In this document: positions 60,173-64,000 of the stretch, in pieces
Layout of the letters: each line of letters starts with the position of its first letter
Position numbering within the stretch: position 1 is the first letter of the stretch
Origin: Hyphomonas sp. L-53-1-40
Lineage (GTDB): Bacteria > Pseudomonadota > Alphaproteobacteria > Caulobacterales > Hyphomonadaceae
Direction: 5' to 3'
DNA: 64,000 nt
NCBI RefSeq assembly: GCF_000682775.1
Contig: NZ_AWFI01000001.1
Location: 558,001-622,000 of the forward strand
Translations under genes and position numbers: made by a program
The notes under the pieces: generated by a model
What the model was told of the DNA's origin: nothing
The model's input: the letters and a program-made list of their open reading frames with translations, nothing else
Database searches by the model: none

Positions 60173-61591
60173 TTATTCCACCACATTGTCTTCCAGTGAA
60201 GCATCCCAGACCGCCAGTGCGCGGTAAAGAGCAAGACTATTCAGGCCGCGATCCAGGTTGGCGAGAATGAGCTGTTGCTGAGCATTGTAGTTTTCACGCT
60301 GGGCATCCAGCACCGTCAGATAATCATCAAGGCCCGATTTGAAGCGCTCCTGCGACAGATAGAACGTGACGCCTGTATCGTCTGCAAGCTGTTCCAGAGC
60401 ATCCAGTCTGCTGGAGATAGTCTCTGATACGGCAAGGGCGTTTGCAACTTCGCGAAACGCTTGCTGAATGGTGCCTTCATAGGTCGCGAGGGCCGCGTCG
60501 GCATTCGCGCGGGCTGCGTCCAGATTTCCGCGTCTCGTGCCGAAGTCGAAGATGGGCACCGAAACGCTCGGGGTGAAGGTCCAGCCCGTCGCATAGTCGC
60601 CTTCAAACAGGTCCGCCAGGTCGCCGCCGACCACGCCCGCGCCGCCTGTCAGGGAGACAGATGGGAAATAGGCAGCGCGCGCGGCGCCTATATCGGCATT
60701 GGCCGCCAACAGATTGCGTTCTGCCTGAATGACATCCGGGCGGCGCAACAGAACTGAGGAAGTTTGGCCAACCGGCAGGTCCAGCACAACGGGAGATGGG
60801 GTCAGTTCGACGTGCGCTTCAATGGACGGTGGCAAGTCTGTTCCCACCAGATAGCGCAGGGTATTCAGGTCTCGGCGGACAGTTGCCCGGAATTCTGCCG
60901 CTTGTGCCTGGGCTGACGCAACAGACGCGGACGCGCGACGCAAGTCAATTTCGCTGGCAGTGCCTGCATCGAACAGAGCCTGTGTGAGGTCCAGGCTTTC
61001 ATTCTGACTGCTCGCCGTCTGTTCTGCCAGTCTCAGCAATTCCTGGTCTGCGGCGAGTTGGAGCCACGCTTCCGCGACAGATGCCACAAGGGAAATCTTG
61101 GTGGCGCGTTCGCCTTCGACACTCGCCAGATAGGTCTGCAGGGCGGCGTCATTGGTGTTCCGGATACGCCCGAAGAAATCGAGTTCCCAGGCAGAGACCC
61201 CTATTTGCGCCGAAGTGCTGTCACCGAAAGAAGACGAATATGTTGCGTCATCCCGAAAGGTGTCGCCCATCTGCGCGCTACCGGACCCGGTGAAGGTAGG
61301 CCAGAAACCTGACCGGGACGTGACGAGGTTCGCACGTGCCACCTCGACAGTCGCGGCGACAGTTCGCAGGTCGCGGTTCTGGTCCAGCGACAGATCGATC
61401 AGTGTACGCAACTCATCCGACTGAACGATGTCTTGCCATGTGAGTGTCGAAACTCCACTCACCGAAGGCTCCGAAACGGGAAGCTCGGTGGGCACGGGCG
61501 CTGTCGGGCGCTCATAGTCTGGCGCCAGATTGACGCAGCCGGTCAGGACAAGCGCACTGAGCGGGGAGGCGAGATATTTTTGACGGCTCAT
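60173..61591 (-). CDS. Efflux outer membrane lipoprotein (OprM/NodT family)
   Basis: Outer membrane channel of an RND pump, 472 residues, with a lipoprotein signal ending in LTGC-like VLTGCVNLAPDYERP at about residues 15-30. Two OEP repeats follow, including LRRPDVIQAERNLLAANADIGAARAAYFP near 285 and the terminal RFKSGLDDYLTVLDAQRENY near 420. Its ATG overlaps the pump gene stop (ATGA), so the two are co-expressed. It is a distant relative of the partial gene at the window start; the ends of both proteins share the GLDDYL-VL-AQR motif. Confidence 0.94.
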   Translation of the reverse strand: MSRQKYLASPLSALVLTGCVNLAPDYERPTAPVPTELPVSEPSVSGVSTLTWQDIVQSDELRTLIDLSLDQNRDLRTVAATVEVARANLVTSRSGFWPTFTGSGSAQMGDTFRDDATYSSSFGDSTSAQIGVSAWELDFFGRIRNTNDAALQTYLASVEGERATKISLVASVAEAWLQLAADQELLRLAEQTASSQNESLDLTQALFDAGTASEIDLRRASASVASAQAQAAEFRATVRRDLNTLRYLVGTDLPPSIEAHVELTPSPVVLDLPVGQTSSVLLRRPDVIQAERNLLAANADIGAARAAYFPSVSLTGGAGVVGGDLADLFEGDYATGWTFTPSVSVPIFDFGTRRGNLDAARANADAALATYEGTIQQAFREVANALAVSETISSRLDALEQLADDTGVTFYLSQERFKSGLDDYLTVLDAQRENYNAQQQLILANLDRGLNSLALYRALAVWDASLEDNVVE

Positions 61592-64000
61592 GCTTGATCT
61601 CCGGATGCGGCAGGGCGTTGACCGCGCAGGCGTGTCGTAACCTGGCGAACTAGAACATAGAAGAGAGGGGCGAACAGCAGGCTGAAGGTCATGGCGGCTA
61701 TAACGCCGCCCACCATGATCCAGCCCATTGCATTACGGCTTTCTGAGCCTGCGCCGGTACTGAGGGCCAATGGCAAGACACCAAAGCCGAAAGCAAACGA
61801 CGTCATCAAGACGGGACGAATGCGCTGTCGTACGGCTTCGATGGTTGCCGTGACAACATCCTTGCCTTGATCTTCGAGGGTCCGCGCGAACTCAACGATC
61901 AGGATCGCGTTCTTGGAGGCCAGACCAACAGTCATCAAGAGGCCGACCTGGAAGAAGACGTCATTAGCGAGACCAAAGAGATTTGCCGCAGTTACAGCGC
62001 CAGTAACGCCAAGTGGGGCGACCAGCAGGACCGATACTGGAATTGTCCAGCTTTCATACAGGGCAGCGAGGCAGAGGAACACGAACAGAAGAGACAGGAT
62101 GTATAGCATCGTTGCCTGGTTGCCTGCTTGACGTTCCTGACGGCTGAGCCCGCTCCATTCAAGAGAGATGTTGCCAGGCAACTGGCTGACCATGTCTTCC
62201 ATGATCTGCATGGCTACACCGGAACTTTCGCCCTCTGCAGGAGATCCCTGGATATTGATGGCAGGAACGCCGCCAAATCGTTGGAGTTGAGGAGAACCAT
62301 AGGACCATTCGCCGGACACGATCTCGTCAAGCGGAGTCATCTCGCCGGACGAGGTACGCACGTGCCACTTGGAAATGTCTTCCGGTTGCATGCGGTCTTC
62401 CGCATCCCCCTGAACATAGACGCGCTTGATACGGCCCCGATCGATGAAGTCGTTCACATAGCTTCCCCCGAAGGCCACGGACAGGACGCTTGTGGCATCG
62501 GCAACAGACACGCCCAGAGCTTGAGCTTTCTGGTAGTCGAGATTCATCTTGAACTGTGGGCCATCGTCACTGCCATTTGGACGGACACCTACCAGGCGCT
62601 GATCCTGAGATGCCATACCAAGAAGTTGGTTGCGGGCATCCACGAATTCAGCATGGGTAAGTCCAGCTGTGTTCTGGATATAGAGATCGAAGCCATTCGA
62701 GTTGCCCATTTCCCGAATAGGCGGTGGGACAATCGGGAAAATTTGAGCTTCGTCGATTTGGGACAGCCCGCCGAACGCGCGGCCTGCGATGGACTGGACG
62801 GAGTTTTCCGCGCCTGGGCGTTCAGACCAATCATTCATGGCTGCGAAAGCCATGCCATTGTTCTGGCCCTGACCGACCACGCTGAAGCCAGCGACGGTGA
62901 ACAGGCCTTTGATATTTCCCTGCTCACTCTCGGCGTAATATTCCCGGACATCATCCATTACGGCGGCCGTCCGTTCGAGTGTTGCGCTTTCGGGCAATTG
63001 AACAATTGTCATCAATGTGCCCTGGTCCTCGTCAGGCAGGAACGCCGTGGGCAGGCGCACAAATAACAGCCCGGTAACAGCGATGATCGCCGCAAACGTT
63101 CCGAGCATGATCCATCTGCGACGAATGATCCGTGTGACCGCGCCTTCATATGCATTGGTGAGTTTGTCGAAGCCGGAATTGAATGCGCGCGCCGGGGTCA
63201 TATACCATGACTTTCCGTTCCCGGAGGATGGCTTCAATAGTGTGGCGCACAAGGCCGGTGACAATACCACCGCGACTAGCACGGACAGCGCCATGGCGGA
63301 CACGATCGTAACCGAGAACTGGCGATAGATAATGCCGGCAGACCCCGGGAAAAAGGCCATAGGCACGAAGACGGCGGATAGGACCACGGCAATACCTACC
63401 AGGGCTCCAGTGATCTGCTGCATGGATTTCACGGTGGCGTCATAGGGGGAGAGGCCATCTTCATGCATGACCCGTTCAACATTCTCCACCACAACGATGG
63501 CATCGTCCACGAGTAGGCCAATGGCCAGCACCATGGCGAACATGGTGAGTGTGTTGATGGACATGCCGAACAGGAGGAGCACGGCGAACGTGCCGAGCAA
63601 GACAACCGGAACCGCAATGATCGGGATCAGCGACGCGCGAAAGCTTTGCAGGAAGATCAGGATAACCACAAATACGAGGACAATCGCTTCGTACAGCGTT
63701 TTTTGGACTTCATGGATCGAGGTTTCGATGAAGGGTGTTGAGTCAACGGGGAACTGGTACTCCAGATCGTCTGGAAAGGATGGCGACATGTTCCTGACGG
63801 CTTCCTTGACTCGCTCGGCTGTTTCGAGCGCGTTTGCGCCCGTCGCCAAGGAGATTGCCACACCCGTTGCCGGCTTGCCATTGAAGCGGGCGATGGTTGA
63901 ATAATCCTGGGCGCCGAGTTCGACCCGCGCGACATCTTCCAGCCGGACGGATCCACCCGCAGGCGTTGTGCGGATCAGCAGCTTCTCGAATTGCTCTGGA
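61588..64000 (-). CDS. RND efflux transporter (HAE1/AcrB-like), 5' end beyond the window
   Basis: Inner membrane proton-driven pump; about 800 residues lie inside the window and the frame continues open through 64000 (GSVRLEDVARVELGAQDYSTIARFNGKPATG precedes the first in-window Met), so the N-terminal part of about 240 residues is missing. Proton relay aspartates are present in GLLVDDAIVVVENVERV. The C-terminal half has LLVAPLGVTGAVTAANLFGLANDVFFQVGLLMTVGLASKNAILIVEFARTLEDQG, close to the AcrB/MexB/MexF branch with dedicated outer membrane lipoprotein. An adaptor gene is expected just outside the window. Likely drug or solvent efflux. Confidence 0.93.
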   Translation of the reverse strand, partial: PEQFEKLLIRTTPAGGSVRLEDVARVELGAQDYSTIARFNGKPATGVAISLATGANALETAERVKEAVRNMSPSFPDDLEYQFPVDSTPFIETSIHEVQKTLYEAIVLVFVVILIFLQSFRASLIPIIAVPVVLLGTFAVLLLFGMSINTLTMFAMVLAIGLLVDDAIVVVENVERVMHEDGLSPYDATVKSMQQITGALVGIAVVLSAVFVPMAFFPGSAGIIYRQFSVTIVSAMALSVLVAVVLSPALCATLLKPSSGNGKSWYMTPARAFNSGFDKLTNAYEGAVTRIIRRRWIMLGTFAAIIAVTGLLFVRLPTAFLPDEDQGTLMTIVQLPESATLERTAAVMDDVREYYAESEQGNIKGLFTVAGFSVVGQGQNNGMAFAAMNDWSERPGAENSVQSIAGRAFGGLSQIDEAQIFPIVPPPIREMGNSNGFDLYIQNTAGLTHAEFVDARNQLLGMASQDQRLVGVRPNGSDDGPQFKMNLDYQKAQALGVSVADATSVLSVAFGGSYVNDFIDRGRIKRVYVQGDAEDRMQPEDISKWHVRTSSGEMTPLDEIVSGEWSYGSPQLQRFGGVPAINIQGSPAEGESSGVAMQIMEDMVSQLPGNISLEWSGLSRQERQAGNQATMLYILSLLFVFLCLAALYESWTIPVSVLLVAPLGVTGAVTAANLFGLANDVFFQVGLLMTVGLASKNAILIVEFARTLEDQGKDVVTATIEAVRQRIRPVLMTSFAFGFGVLPLALSTGAGSESRNAMGWIMVGGVIAAMTFSLLFAPLFYVLVRQVTTRLRGQRPAASGDQA

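Noticed and set aside
1-64000. tRNA, rRNA, CRISPR, insertion sequence or prophage features
   Set aside because: No repeat arrays, transposase or integrase frames, or recognisable RNA gene sequences were found on reading either strand; a covariance-model search could still reveal a missed small RNA.

Overview
The window looks like chromosome of a Gram-negative alphaproteobacterium. Four TonB-dependent receptors and two RND efflux systems indicate an outer membrane. An imuA-imuB-dnaE2 mutagenesis cassette sits behind a GTTC-N7-GTTC LexA box of the alphaproteobacterial type. Gene style (TonB receptors with catabolic genes, PepSY proteins, a PHP phosphodiesterase) resembles Hyphomonadaceae, Caulobacterales or Sphingomonadales, but I cannot place it to genus. 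No rRNA, tRNA, CRISPR array, insertion sequence or phage gene was recognised. Genes are closely packed, often with 4-bp start/stop overlaps.

Layout. (A) 1-5447: an RND efflux operon (outer membrane factor cut by the window edge, adaptor, pump). (B) 5621-28457: a mosaic catabolic region, almost all on the + strand. It holds an M20 hydrolase, two paralogous MFS carriers plus a third MFS, a BASS-type symporter, a class III extradiol-type dioxygenase, an acetamidase/formamidase, an AraC regulator fused to a second acetamidase/formamidase, a Rieske oxygenase, a second AraC regulator, a VOC protein, a ribokinase-like kinase, an SDR, two Fe/2OG (TauD-type) dioxygenases, a [2Fe-2S] ferredoxin, a RutA-like flavin monooxygenase directly followed by a RutB-like hydrolase, and a TonB receptor. 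Together they suggest uptake and oxidative/hydrolytic breakdown of an amide- or ring-nitrogen-containing organic compound; the substrate is not deducible. (C) 28621-34360, - strand: an ANTAR RNA-binding antiterminator followed, after a 357-bp leader, by a TonB receptor, a TauE/SafE transporter and a Tat-exported aminotransferase. The leader carries two hairpins with the same AAAGGC hexaloop, the signature of an ANTAR target RNA. (D) 34675-45010: an organophosphorus-type acquisition region with phnDCE, an RpiR regulator, a HAD phosphatase, a TonB receptor, PhoD and a PHP-type phosphodiesterase. A shared 17-bp palindrome lies in both divergent promoter regions. (E) 45202-49479: a siderophore-type TonB receptor with a membrane protein and a PepSY protein, likely iron uptake. 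(F) 49498-55118: the SOS mutagenesis cassette. (G) 55292-58892: a second PepSY protein and pabB-pabA-pabC for p-aminobenzoate. (H) 58911-64000: alanine dehydrogenase and a second RND pump with its outer membrane factor, cut by the window end.

The most notable points are the ANTAR protein with its putative target leader in front of a TonB receptor, the AraC-acetamidase fusion beside its unfused amidase and AraC paralogues, and the RpiR-linked phosphorus uptake cluster with no C-P lyase genes. All functional statements come from reading the sequence and family knowledge; no database search was run.
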